Of a stretch of DNA of 41,572 bases, positions 22,383 to 32,047 are shown piece by piece. The notes beneath the pieces are model-generated. The model made no database searches, had not been told where the DNA came from, and saw only the letters and a program-made list of their open reading frames with translations. The number at the start of each line of letters is the position of its first letter. The stretch's first letter is position 1. The position numbers and the translations under genes are program-made. The DNA is from a virus. The stretch spans positions 1 through 41,572 of IMG/VR virus record IMGVR_UViG_3300045947_000141, one strand, 5' to 3'.

Positions 22383-25150
22383 GGCAGATCAAGGCAGTGG
22401 GCGGCCTCGTGACAGACCCTGGCTCGCTCGACAAGCCGGAGCAGCTCAAGACGGCGGACAACGTCCTTCTTCATCGCGAGGGCGTGATCCAGCCGCGAAT
22501 CGGCTTTGGCGACACGACGGATATCGCAAGCCGGTCCACGGACTTTCGACCGATCGCGATCGTTCCGTACAGCGGCGACCTCGTGATCCAGTCGATCGAC
22601 GGCAGCAACTACCGTCTCGAGAAAGGCAGCGCGAACACCGTCTACAGCACGACCGTCACGCCGCCGGACGCTTCGAGCTTTGGCGTCTCGTCGTTCTTCC
22701 AGGCGCGAAAGTCTCTCTACGTTGAGACGACTACTGGCCTTCAGAAGCTGACGAGTCCGGCGGCCTCTGGTCTCAGCGCTTCCGGCCTGGACGCCTCCAC
22801 GGCTTTCGGAGCCATTGCGGATACCGGTGGCGGTACGGAGCCAGTGCCGTTGGCGGATAACACGGCCGTTGCGCTGCGCTTTGTCTTCGTGAAGGAGGAC
22901 GCCAACGGCTACATTCGGCGCAGCGCGCCGAGTCCGCGCTATGTTGTGGGCAACACCGGGGCCGCCTGGCATCCCAACATGGCGGTTATCATTCTGCCAA
23001 CGTATCTGGCGGCCGGCGATACCATCGAGCTGTACCGCTCGCGCGCTGTATCGCCTGCGACGGCCACGCCAAGTGACGAGCTCTTCCTGTCGCAGGAGTA
23101 CACTGTTACGTCGGCCGACATTGCGAACGGCTGGGCAACGATTCAGGACTTCACGGCGGAGAACTCGCTCGGGCCAGCGCTCTACACGAATCCGTCGTTC
23201 GAGGGGATCGGAAAGGCGAACGCGCTGCCACCGATTGCTCGCGCGACTGCGTATTGGAGTGACGTCGCATGGTTCGGAAACACAACGCAGCGCCACAAGG
23301 TACGTGTCAAGCTCTACGACGTCGGCGGAGTTTTGGATTTCGGCCCGGGTGGGACGGTCTACAACACCACCGGCATTCAGTTCCGAACTTTCACCGCGGA
23401 CATCGCCAGCGGTACCAACACGCTGCTCAATGTTTCGAGCACGGCGGGGCTCGTGGTGGGCATGGCGCTTTGGGATAACACGGCGTTGCCGTATGCGGCG
23501 GGGACGTACTTCCCGGCCAACACAACGATCGTGAGCATCGTAAGCACGACGATCACCATGAGCGCCAACGCCACCGCGACCGCGGTAGGGCGCGAGACTG
23601 GGGCAGGCGACACCATTACCGTGGCTGGCCAAAAGCTCTTTGCTGCGGCCGCGCTCTCCGCGGTCTACGACGCCACGAATCGCGTGTTCCCCGTTTCCCA
23701 GGCAGCTGACGAAAACACGAGACGGCGGGCGACCGCGTATGGCCTGGCGTACGTAGTAAACTCATACAGCTCCACTCGCGCCCTGGTAACAGCCCTCACG
23801 GATGCAGAGACTGGTGGTCTCGAGGGCGTCATCACCTTTACCGAGGTCGGCATCGGTGGCGGTGGTTTTACCATCTCGTCTACGCGGCCCGACGCATTCC
23901 AGCCGTCGCTTGGCGTGAGCGGGATTGCGAGTGAGGCGGAGCGCAAACCGCACCGCATTTACTACAGCAAGCCGAGCGAACCTGAGGCGGTACCGTTTCT
24001 CAACTTCCTGGATATCGGCCAGGAGGGTGCTGATATCCTTGCTCTCGCTCCACTGCGTGATGCAGTTCTCCTTTTCAAGGAGGACGGCGTCTATTCGGTC
24101 GAGGGCACGCCGCCAGACTCTTGGAACGTTCGTAAACTCGATCTCGGTACGAGGCTTGTTGCGCCACAGGCGGCATGCGTGCTCGACGACGTTTGCTACG
24201 CGTGGACCGACCGCGGAGTCGTCCAGGTGTCGGCGGGGGGCGTGGTGGGCATTCCATCGCTCCCGATCGGCGTGACTCTGCGCGAGCTCCAGCGCTTGTT
24301 ACCGGCCAATGACGCCAACACCAAGCGCGGATTCTGGATGCGGCCCCACCCGCGCCTTGGTCTCGTGGTTCTTGGCACGGGAACGCTAGCCAGCTCCACC
24401 ACCGCTTCGCAGCAGTTCGTTTTCCACACCACGACCGGGCGGTGGGCGCGGTGGACTATCGATTTGCGGTGTGCGGCGTACGACACCGAGACGGACAGTA
24501 TGGTGGTCTCCCGCAACGTCGCGGCGTGGAATGCGTACTATGAGCGATCTGCTGAGTCTAGCCCAGCGAGCTACGTTGACGCGTCACTCTTGGATCTAAG
24601 CGGCTCCGTTGACGGAACTGGCCTTGTCGTGACCATCGCCAAGACTGCTTTTGGCGCGTTCACACCGGCCACCGGTGACGTGTTGGTGGACGGAGACGAT
24701 CACGTACAGCGTGTCCTGTCGGTCGTCTCCTCAGGTTCCAACTGGGCGATCACGTGCGACCTCGGTCTCGAGGGGAGCGTGTTCGACTGGTACCAGTCGT
24801 ATGGGTCCACGGTGCAATGGCTTGCGACGGTCGCGCCAGGTGTCGGATCTCGGTGGCAGGAGATGCACGTGCACCTGGCGCCGTCTCAGTCTCAGCCGAG
24901 TGCGTACGTTACCAGCTACCCGATGGTGCTCGGTGGCGCTTCGGACATTACGAATGGCGCGACGGTAACGGCTACGGTTTCCAACGCCCTCGCGGTAGAG
25001 AGTAAGCCGATCCGTGTCGGGGTACACAGAAACATCGTTCGCAATACGCACCTCTATCCTTCTCTGTCGGTGAATACCGCCGGGGTCCTGTGGCGCATCT
25101 CGGAAGTTGACTTGCACGGCACCGGCCAGAGCCAGCGGGTGGCGCGATGA
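22364..25150 (+). CDS. Tail hub/nozzle protein, P22 gp10-like
   Basis: 928 aa. The start GGLVTDPGSLDKPEQLKTAD and NVLLHREGVIQPRIGF is typical of podovirus nozzle proteins, and the later HRIYYSKPSEPEAVPFLNFL with LRDAVLLFKEDGVYSVEGTP and CYAWTDRGVVQVSAGGVVG are blades of the beta-propeller-like core. It should form the tail tube end that contacts tailspikes. Start may be GTG at 22364 or ATG at 22373; both have purine-rich sites upstream. Confidence 0.75.
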   Translation: MAPMAVRQIKAVGGLVTDPGSLDKPEQLKTADNVLLHREGVIQPRIGFGDTTDIASRSTDFRPIAIVPYSGDLVIQSIDGSNYRLEKGSANTVYSTTVTPPDASSFGVSSFFQARKSLYVETTTGLQKLTSPAASGLSASGLDASTAFGAIADTGGGTEPVPLADNTAVALRFVFVKEDANGYIRRSAPSPRYVVGNTGAAWHPNMAVIILPTYLAAGDTIELYRSRAVSPATATPSDELFLSQEYTVTSADIANGWATIQDFTAENSLGPALYTNPSFEGIGKANALPPIARATAYWSDVAWFGNTTQRHKVRVKLYDVGGVLDFGPGGTVYNTTGIQFRTFTADIASGTNTLLNVSSTAGLVVGMALWDNTALPYAAGTYFPANTTIVSIVSTTITMSANATATAVGRETGAGDTITVAGQKLFAAAALSAVYDATNRVFPVSQAADENTRRRATAYGLAYVVNSYSSTRALVTALTDAETGGLEGVITFTEVGIGGGGFTISSTRPDAFQPSLGVSGIASEAERKPHRIYYSKPSEPEAVPFLNFLDIGQEGADILALAPLRDAVLLFKEDGVYSVEGTPPDSWNVRKLDLGTRLVAPQAACVLDDVCYAWTDRGVVQVSAGGVVGIPSLPIGVTLRELQRLLPANDANTKRGFWMRPHPRLGLVVLGTGTLASSTTASQQFVFHTTTGRWARWTIDLRCAAYDTETDSMVVSRNVAAWNAYYERSAESSPASYVDASLLDLSGSVDGTGLVVTIAKTAFGAFTPATGDVLVDGDDHVQRVLSVVSSGSNWAITCDLGLEGSVFDWYQSYGSTVQWLATVAPGVGSRWQEMHVHLAPSQSQPSAYVTSYPMVLGGASDITNGATVTATVSNALAVESKPIRVGVHRNIVRNTHLYPSLSVNTAGVLWRISEVDLHGTGQSQRVAR

Positions 25151-25500
25151 AGTTGCGCGAGATCAACTTTACTGCGGGCGAGATTGTGCAGCAGATCGCT
25201 GGCTTGCTGCGTGACCTCATCGCGATCCTCAACGGCGGCATTCGCGAGTCAGAGCAAATGTTCGGCGGCATGATCTCCGCTCAGTTCATCAGCACGGTGC
25301 CAACGTACCTGGAGAGCCCGTCCAAGACGCCGCCGCTTGGGCTCCGCCTGATCCGCGCAAAGGAGCCGACGAGTGGCGACATGAAGAGCGGCAACCACGT
25401 CTCTTGGACGTGGACGACGACGGGTCAGATCAGAATCGACGCGATCGACGGGCTTACGGCCGCGACGACGTATGACCTCTTGCTAAGGCTAGAGGTGTAG
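25147..25500 (+). CDS. Small tail-region protein
   Basis: 117 aa; the first 40 residues are helical (EIVQQIAGLLRDLIAILNGG), the rest beta-rich (HVSWTWTTTGQIRIDAIDGL). ATGA overlap with the nozzle gene. Probably a minor tail component; no family recognised. Confidence 0.58.
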   Translation: MKLREINFTAGEIVQQIAGLLRDLIAILNGGIRESEQMFGGMISAQFISTVPTYLESPSKTPPLGLRLIRAKEPTSGDMKSGNHVSWTWTTTGQIRIDAIDGLTAATTYDLLLRLEV

Positions 25501-25502
25501 TC

Positions 25503-26417
25503 ATGAGTCACGACTACGGAGACATTTACGGACACAGCATTAGCCGCGACGCCCAGGGCCGGCCAGTTGACACATGGGGGATGTACACAGAGTCACCCAG
25601 TGCTAACCGGCTCATGCCGGGTATGGTGTACGAGGGCTCTGGCCGGAGCTGGTACACGCCGGGAGTGGATGAAGACTTTCTCGTAACTACCACCGGCTCA
25701 GATACGAGTGACTACGATGCCTTGACTTCCGGTCAGGCTGGTGCCTATGCAGACCCGGCGTTCGTAGCTGCCCAGCGTGCCGCGCTCGATAGGCTGCAGA
25801 GCGATGTTGGCCTTCAACAGGCTGGATACTGGCTTCCCGATACGTTGGCGAAGCGCAACCAAATCCTTGGTGCGCAGCGTCAACTCTCCAGCGGCTACGC
25901 AGGCGGACTCGCGCAACAGATGGAGGCGCGTGGCCAACTCGGGGCCAACACGCAGCAGGGGCTCGACGCGGTACTTGCGCAGCAACAGGCAACGCAGGGC
26001 TCTGTTCTTGATGCGCAGGTGGAGCAATCGGCACGCGCGAGGGCTCTGCAAGACCTGCAACGGTACAACGACATGACTGCACGCATGCGCGGACAGCAAT
26101 ACTCGGAAGAAATGGCCCGCCGCCAAGCGCTAGATCAGTGGAATCGGTACAACATGCAATATCAAAGGGACGTGCATGGACGCGACGTTGACAGGCAAAC
26201 GCAAGAGTCGGCGGACCGCGCCGATGCACGTCAGCAAGAGTGGGAGAACCGTCGCCAACTCACAGAGACGCAGGCGGGGAACACGCGGCAGGAAAATCAG
26301 CAGGAGTACGACATCGAACGCCAACAGCGAGACCACTACAATCGGTACTGGAACATGTACGGCAACATGGCAACGAGCATGATCGGTGGCGCTGCCGGCG
26401 GCGGAGGTGACGAGTAA
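25503..26417 (+). CDS. Putative ejection protein A (Gln/Ala-rich)
   Basis: 304 aa with a long Gln/Ala/Arg-rich helical centre (about 80-285) and a Gly-rich tail (GGAAGGGGDE). The segment EEMARRQALDQWNRYNMQYQ aligns with the same region of the next gene, so the two are tandem paralogues. Such small internal helical proteins next to nozzle and large internal proteins are typically packaged in the head and injected with the DNA. That role is inferred from position and composition. Confidence 0.6.
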   Translation: MSHDYGDIYGHSISRDAQGRPVDTWGMYTESPSANRLMPGMVYEGSGRSWYTPGVDEDFLVTTTGSDTSDYDALTSGQAGAYADPAFVAAQRAALDRLQSDVGLQQAGYWLPDTLAKRNQILGAQRQLSSGYAGGLAQQMEARGQLGANTQQGLDAVLAQQQATQGSVLDAQVEQSARARALQDLQRYNDMTARMRGQQYSEEMARRQALDQWNRYNMQYQRDVHGRDVDRQTQESADRADARQQEWENRRQLTETQAGNTRQENQQEYDIERQQRDHYNRYWNMYGNMATSMIGGAAGGGGDE

Positions 26418-27328
26418 TGGCACTGGACCTTGCGAATCTAGGAAGCTTCGGAGACCCGGCGCCGCGGCCCGAGTTGTCTGGCATGGGCCAGATGAGCTGG
26501 GGAAACCTGTACGACTATGCCCCCAGCGAAGAGGGCCTTGCTCCTACGTTTGCCTACGAGGGTGGGCTAAACGCCGCCGGCAGCCCGGTCTACGACGCGG
26601 ATCCTTCTCTCCTGCTCGACATGCGTCGCAGCCCGTATGCGACGCTGGACCGAGATACTCAGGGGAGCCGCGAGTACCAGCGAATGGCGCTTGCTCAACT
26701 GGAGAACGCGCTGGCGCACGAACGAGGGGGGGTGTCAGCCATCGACCGTGCGGCACTCACGCAAACGCAGGCCGCACAAGCGGCCGCAGTGGGCACCGGC
26801 GGACGCGCGGCGGACGCTGCCATGTACTCACGCGGTCTTGGCGGCTCCGGAGCCGCCATGCTGGCGTCCATGGCATCGCAGGGCGCTGCTGGGATGCAGG
26901 GCGCCGGTGATGCCGGCGCCGTTGCTGGCGCCGGTGTCCAGCGCGTTGGGCAAATGCAAGATCAGTACGCGAACACGCTGGGAAACCTTCGCGACCAGAG
27001 CATGGCGGAGCAGATGGCGCGCCGCGGTGCGGTTGAGGACCTCATGCGTTTCAACATGGATTACCGCCGCGGCGCGCGGTTTCGCGACCTCGACCGGAGT
27101 TACCAACAGGGTCGCGCCAGGTCTTCTGCGGCCCAGCGCGCCTATCAAAACAAGTACGCAGCCTTTGCTGGGTGGAACGAAGACCAGCTGTGGAAGGAGC
27201 AGCAAGCGCATCAGGACGATCTCGCGAAGCGCGAAGCTGAGATGCAGGCTATTGAAGGGCTGGCGGAGACTGCTGGCAGCCTTGCCAGCGCTGGTGGCGG
27301 CGGTGGCGGCGGGATGGGTGGAGGCTGA
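26417..27328 (+). CDS. Putative ejection protein B, paralogue of A
   Basis: 303 aa, similar plan: Tyr/Gly-containing N-terminus, Ala/Gln/Gly/Met-rich helical centre, EQMARRGAVEDLMRFNMDYR matching the upstream gene, and a poly-Gly tail. The Gly/Ala-rich stretch (SRGLGGSGAAMLASMASQGA) could insert in membranes during DNA delivery. Starts by TAATG overlap. Confidence 0.6.
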   Translation: MALDLANLGSFGDPAPRPELSGMGQMSWGNLYDYAPSEEGLAPTFAYEGGLNAAGSPVYDADPSLLLDMRRSPYATLDRDTQGSREYQRMALAQLENALAHERGGVSAIDRAALTQTQAAQAAAVGTGGRAADAAMYSRGLGGSGAAMLASMASQGAAGMQGAGDAGAVAGAGVQRVGQMQDQYANTLGNLRDQSMAEQMARRGAVEDLMRFNMDYRRGARFRDLDRSYQQGRARSSAAQRAYQNKYAAFAGWNEDQLWKEQQAHQDDLAKREAEMQAIEGLAETAGSLASAGGGGGGGMGGG

Positions 27329-29490
27329 TGCCGGACCCGGTTCGTATCGTCTCGCAGTCTTCTCGGCGGCTCACGCCTGAGGAGATCGAGGAGCGTCGTC
27401 GTGCTGAGGCTGACGCTGAGGCAGCGCGTCAGGCGTTGGCCGATTTGGAGACTCCCGCGCCCGCTCCGGTTCCCGCCGAGAGCGAAGTTGTTGCCCTGCC
27501 CGCGCCCCTTTTGAGGCCTTCGAGGCCCGTGCCCACTCCCGCACACGAGGAGCGTGCGGCGGAGATCAATCGCAGGGCGCCGGGCCACGGTCTGCGCATT
27601 ACCGCACAAGACCTCGCGGACAATGATGCGCGTACCGAAGAGCGTGTGGCAGAAGCACGCGGCCTTCTCGCTGACCCGCAGGGCTTTGTCGGACCGAGCG
27701 GCCGTGCACCTCAGCGTCCACCCGTGCAGGCCCCTGTGCGTGCCGAAGACCTTCCGATGCCGGCTCGTCCGGCGCCCCAGCCTGCCCCCTCTGCCCCTCC
27801 TGTTACCCAGCCGCAGCCGGTACCTCCCACCGGAATGCGTACGGAGGCCCCGAGCTCCGTAGCGGCGCAACCCTCGGGGGCGCCTCCGGCGCGCGCACTC
27901 GGTGCGCCAGGGGCCGCCCGTTCTCCTGAGCCGGAGTTTGTAGACCCGTCGGAGGAGCCGGACAGCCTACACGACAAGGTTCCGTCTCGCCCCGAGGGAC
28001 TCTCGCCGGAGGCGCAACGCATCGCAGACGAGCAGCAGCGCCGCATGGACGTCGTAGCGCAGCTATATGAACGCAGCCGCAACGCGGCTCAGCGGCGAAC
28101 CATCCTCAACATCTTTGGGATCCTCCTCAACGGGTTTTTCCGGTTCGTAAGCGCAGCAGGCGGCGGTGGACGCGATGGGGTCCGCCGGTTCACGCCAGTC
28201 GGCTCGAGCAGCGGCGAGCGCGCCGCAGAGCAGGAGCTCTCCGAGCGTGCCGAGCTCTGGCGCATGGCCGATGCGGTACGCGAGCAGAACGCGCAGCGTG
28301 AAGAGGCGCGCAAGGAGGAGGCGGCAGAGCGTGAGGAACGCACGGCCCAGCGAACAGCGGAGGGGCAACTGCGTGAGCGTCAGCTTGCGCTCCAGGAACG
28401 CGGCGTGGCGGCGCAGGAAGCGCACTCGCTCTCGGCGAGGCAAGAGGCGGAGGAAATGCTGCGTCGCCGCACCGCCATGCGCGACGCGAGCTCTGTGGAG
28501 TCTCAGTCCGTTCGCGATGGCTTCATGCGCGAGATCGAGATCATGCAGGGGCTCGGATGGCGCGCGCCTCGAGCGATCATGCAGGCGTTGCCCACGATGA
28601 GCGGCGAGCAGATCGAAAGCATCCGCGAGGGTGGCGCGATGCAGAGTGCCTATCGTCGCTATGGCATTCGCGGCCGCGGTGGTGTTGGCGGTGGAGCGAG
28701 TGGCGGTGGACGCGGGGCTAGTCCGGCACCCGGCGCCGTTGCCCGTGAGCAGTGGGGCACTGCTAACGACCCGTTGGTTGGAGCTGCCACCAGCGCAGGT
28801 GTGCCCGATGTGGTGGCCCGATCCATGGCCGGCGATGCTGGCGAGCGTGCACGCCTAACGCGGTCGCTTGCGACAGGGTCATTGACGCAGGGTCGCCAAG
28901 AGGCCGGTCGCCTCGATGCCGATACGCGTAACCTGGGCCGTGACCTGGACGACCAGCGGCGCATCACCAACGCCGCGGAGCGTGCGAATCAGCTTTTCCG
29001 AGGCGCGTCCGACGCGGAGTTGCGTGCTGCGTTCATGGGTGGTGCGCTTGGCGACCTTGCGCCGGAACGCATTCAGCAGTTGCGCTCCGCAGCAAATGAG
29101 TTGCAGGCAGAAACGCTCCGCGAGCGCAGCGGCGCCACCGTTAGCGATCCCGAGTTTGAGCGCACCCGACGCGAGCTCGGCACGATGCCAACGACGTCTC
29201 CGAGTGTTTCGCGCGGCTGGGTAACTCGTGCGGTGCGCCACTACCGCGACATGCGTGGACGCATTCGTGCTCGTTACGGCGATGACGTTGTCTCTGCGTA
29301 TGACCAGCGTCTGCGCCGCGAGGGCGTCGACGCCGGGAGCGCTCGCGGAAACGCAGGAGCACCAGCACAACCGACGCGCGCGCGTCGCGTAAACGTGCGC
29401 AACGCACAGGGCGAAGTGCGTTCCGTGCCCGAGAGCCAACTCGATCGCGCCCGTGCGGCTGGATGGGAGCCTGTGACTCGTGGACGATGA
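27328..29490 (+). CDS. Large internal virion protein with coiled coil
   Basis: 720 aa. The Pro/Ala-rich disordered N-terminal 200 residues are followed by a hydrophobic segment near 255-275 (TILNIFGILLNGFFRFVSAA), a long charged coiled coil (about 290-390), a Gly-rich linker and a helical C-terminus. The last residues GEVRSVPESQLDRARAAGWE resemble a motif near residue 81 of the next protein. Size and place suggest an ejection protein that forms part of the DNA conduit. Confidence 0.6.
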   Translation: MPDPVRIVSQSSRRLTPEEIEERRRAEADAEAARQALADLETPAPAPVPAESEVVALPAPLLRPSRPVPTPAHEERAAEINRRAPGHGLRITAQDLADNDARTEERVAEARGLLADPQGFVGPSGRAPQRPPVQAPVRAEDLPMPARPAPQPAPSAPPVTQPQPVPPTGMRTEAPSSVAAQPSGAPPARALGAPGAARSPEPEFVDPSEEPDSLHDKVPSRPEGLSPEAQRIADEQQRRMDVVAQLYERSRNAAQRRTILNIFGILLNGFFRFVSAAGGGGRDGVRRFTPVGSSSGERAAEQELSERAELWRMADAVREQNAQREEARKEEAAEREERTAQRTAEGQLRERQLALQERGVAAQEAHSLSARQEAEEMLRRRTAMRDASSVESQSVRDGFMREIEIMQGLGWRAPRAIMQALPTMSGEQIESIREGGAMQSAYRRYGIRGRGGVGGGASGGGRGASPAPGAVAREQWGTANDPLVGAATSAGVPDVVARSMAGDAGERARLTRSLATGSLTQGRQEAGRLDADTRNLGRDLDDQRRITNAAERANQLFRGASDAELRAAFMGGALGDLAPERIQQLRSAANELQAETLRERSGATVSDPEFERTRRELGTMPTTSPSVSRGWVTRAVRHYRDMRGRIRARYGDDVVSAYDQRLRREGVDAGSARGNAGAPAQPTRARRVNVRNAQGEVRSVPESQLDRARAAGWEPVTRGR

Positions 29491-31489
29491 GGACGAAATC
29501 GATTTCGGCGAGCCGGTGGCCGAAGAGCCACTAGATCTCGGCGTCCCCGAGGGTTTCGCTGAGACGGGCCGTCGATCCGTCGCCATGGAGCTCGATCCGA
29601 TTGAGATCCGCGGCGACCCCACGGGGCAGGGCCGCGGCTCCGATCGCACCCTTGTCGGACAGGGTACGGAGCTGGAGGTGCGCGAGATCGCGCCGACGAC
29701 ATACGCGCGGCACCGGCCGACCGGCGAAGTGCATCAAATCTTCGCTGACCAGCCGGAACTGGCGCGCGAGCGCGGCTGGGAAGTGCTCGGGCCATCCTGG
29801 AAGGAAGCGCCGCCGCAGTACGTCCCGCCGCCGGGCGCGCTCGAGCGTTTGCATGACTGGGCGCGGGAAACCTTCTCTTCGCCGCAGGCGCGTGTGGCGC
29901 CGGAGGAGATCCAGCGGTCGCAACCGTGGCGTGAGGGCTTTGATATCGAGGCCTCGCAACGGAGCATCGAACAGCCATACGAGACGCTGCCCGGCCGAGC
30001 GCGCGCGATGGCGCTCGGCGCACTCGACGCCTCGACGTTTGGTTTCTCTGACGAGCTTGCCGGCGGTATGCGAATCGGCGGCACCGACTACTCCGTGCCG
30101 ATGCCAGGCGCGGGGACGTTCGTGCGTCTCTTGTCTGAGGACCCCGTCGCTGCCGTGGGCCGCTCGCAGCAAGAAGCACGAGATGTCGCTCGCCAAGAGA
30201 TGCGAGAGGCGGAGGAGCAGCACCCGGCACCGTTTCTCGGCGGTCAAATCCTCGGCACGGCGCCCCTGGCCGCAGCTCCCGCAGGCGCCGTGACATTGCC
30301 AGGCCGCATGGCAGTCGCCGCCGGACAGGGTGCTGTTACCGGTGGACTCCGCGGCGCAGGAGAGGCGGAGGAGCTTCGCGACGTGCCGCGAGAGGCACTG
30401 ACCGGCGGCGCGGTCGAAGGGCTATTGAGCGCAGGAACGGTAGGGCTCACCGAAGGCCCGCTGGATGCGCTCGCAGGCTGGGCTCGTCGTCGCGCTGCCG
30501 CTGCGCCAGAGCACCTTGTCCGCGCTGAGCTTGCCGCGCGGGGCATCACGAGCGCGCGCGATCTCGACGCGGCCTCGCGCTTTCGTGGGGGCCGAGAGGG
30601 GCTCGTGGAGGAGCTCAATCGGATGGACGTTCCGTTGCGTCCAGACCAGGTGCCGCAGTGGGCGCAGGAGCAACTCGGGACTATCGGCCCGCGTGTTTCC
30701 GCGACAGCCGATGCACTTACCGAGCGTGGTGCAGCGGTCGACATGGGTCGTCTTGCGGGTGGAGTGGACGATCTCGCGCGCAGCGTGGAGACGCGCGCTG
30801 GCGGTCGCCAGATCGCTCAGGCGCTTCGAAGTGACGTGGCAGATCAATGGCGACGCCAAGCGTTGCTGCCCGGACGCGGCGCCGAGGGGCCTGCCGGGCC
30901 ACCCGTTCCGTTTTCCCAGGCGTGGGAGGAGCGGATGCACCTCGACGATCTCGCGGGCGACCTTCCGGCGCAGGGCCTTGGACGCGTTAGCGGTCGCCTC
31001 GCGCAGTCGCGACGGATGCTCAACGAGGAAATGACAGACCAGGCGTTGCAGACCGATCCGGCGCTCGCGCTCGAATGGCAGCAGGCGAACCGAGACTACA
31101 GCGTACCCGCCTTCCTCTCGACATTTGGTCAACAAGCGGATCGATTGAATCAGCAAGGTGGAATCAGCGGCGCTCTATCGCGCGCGCAGGGCGCGGCGCA
31201 ATTGCTCTACGGAAATCCGCTCGGAGCGGTCGAAGCCGTTGGCGGTCCAATGGTGCAGCAGGAGATCAGAATGATGCTGCCCGGGTTGCAAGCGCGACAC
31301 CTGCGCCGTGTGGTGGCCGGGCTACAGGCGAGGGGCGGCCCGCGCTCTGTGCGCTGGCTTCAAATGTTGCAGCAGGCGGAGAGCCGCGGGCCGGTCGCGG
31401 CAGCCGCTGTGCACTCGATGCTGTCGCGTACCGATCCCGAGTACCGAAGCGCAGTACAGGCGTTAGAAGAAGACGAGGAGCAGGAGTAA
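29480..31489 (+). CDS. Large internal virion/ejection protein
   Basis: 669 aa. An acidic N-terminus is followed by GEVHQIFADQPELARERGWE and, around residues 255-300, a small-residue hydrophobic stretch (LGGQILGTAPLAAAPAGAVT) able to enter membranes. The remainder is helical with an acidic end (ALEEDEEQE). It overlaps the upstream gene by 11 bases and starts with GTG. Together with the three preceding genes it forms an internal/ejection protein module. Confidence 0.58.
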   Translation: MDDEDEIDFGEPVAEEPLDLGVPEGFAETGRRSVAMELDPIEIRGDPTGQGRGSDRTLVGQGTELEVREIAPTTYARHRPTGEVHQIFADQPELARERGWEVLGPSWKEAPPQYVPPPGALERLHDWARETFSSPQARVAPEEIQRSQPWREGFDIEASQRSIEQPYETLPGRARAMALGALDASTFGFSDELAGGMRIGGTDYSVPMPGAGTFVRLLSEDPVAAVGRSQQEARDVARQEMREAEEQHPAPFLGGQILGTAPLAAAPAGAVTLPGRMAVAAGQGAVTGGLRGAGEAEELRDVPREALTGGAVEGLLSAGTVGLTEGPLDALAGWARRRAAAAPEHLVRAELAARGITSARDLDAASRFRGGREGLVEELNRMDVPLRPDQVPQWAQEQLGTIGPRVSATADALTERGAAVDMGRLAGGVDDLARSVETRAGGRQIAQALRSDVADQWRRQALLPGRGAEGPAGPPVPFSQAWEERMHLDDLAGDLPAQGLGRVSGRLAQSRRMLNEEMTDQALQTDPALALEWQQANRDYSVPAFLSTFGQQADRLNQQGGISGALSRAQGAAQLLYGNPLGAVEAVGGPMVQQEIRMMLPGLQARHLRRVVAGLQARGGPRSVRWLQMLQQAESRGPVAAAAVHSMLSRTDPEYRSAVQALEEDEEQE

Positions 31490-31491
31490 CC

Positions 31492-32046
31492 ATGGCACAG
31501 GCAGAAATCGGCGGCCTCCACGGCGCATCCACGCCGCTACCGCAGCCCGGAACAGCGGAGGTACTGCGCACCAGCGCTGTTCTCACCGCCGCGTGGGTTG
31601 CGACCGACGTGGTAAGCGTGAAGCACGCGCGCAGGGTTACGCTCTATTGCGCGTATGCGGCGGACGCGAGCGGTACTGGCAACCGAGCTCAGATCCGAGT
31701 CATGTGCACGGCGGAGCAAGACCCAACGGACGGTGGAACGCCCGACGTGGGTGATGACGTGTGGTACCCGCCTGTGATCGTCGATTCTACACCGACTGTG
31801 ACCGACCTTACGGGCACCGTAGAGTCCGGGCTAGACTACAACCTTGCGAACCATGCTGTTGTGGTTGCCCGTCCGATGGCGATCACTCTCGGCGACCCTG
31901 CGGACGCCGGCACGGACGCAAGTCGCTACGCCATTACGCTCGACGTAGGACCGTTCCTCTGGCTCTACGTTGCCGCGAAGGAACTTGGCGACGTCGACGC
32001 GGGCGATCTCGGAGTTCTCGGAATCAAGTATAGCCTTTCGACGTAA
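31492..32046 (+). CDS. Beta-rich tail-associated protein
   Basis: 184 aa, beta-sandwich-like (SVKHARRVTLYCAYAADASG, RAQIRVMCTAEQDPTDGGTP, PFLWLYVAAKELGD). AGGAG precedes the ATG. It sits between the internal proteins and the lectin-like protein and is probably a small virion or tail accessory protein. Confidence 0.57.
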   Translation: MAQAEIGGLHGASTPLPQPGTAEVLRTSAVLTAAWVATDVVSVKHARRVTLYCAYAADASGTGNRAQIRVMCTAEQDPTDGGTPDVGDDVWYPPVIVDSTPTVTDLTGTVESGLDYNLANHAVVVARPMAITLGDPADAGTDASRYAITLDVGPFLWLYVAAKELGDVDAGDLGVLGIKYSLST

Positions 32047-32047
32047 C

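Noticed and set aside
21845-23632. 595-codon minus-strand frame opposite the adaptor and nozzle genes
   Set aside because: Runs antisense across two well-supported genes without domain, ribosome site or operon context.
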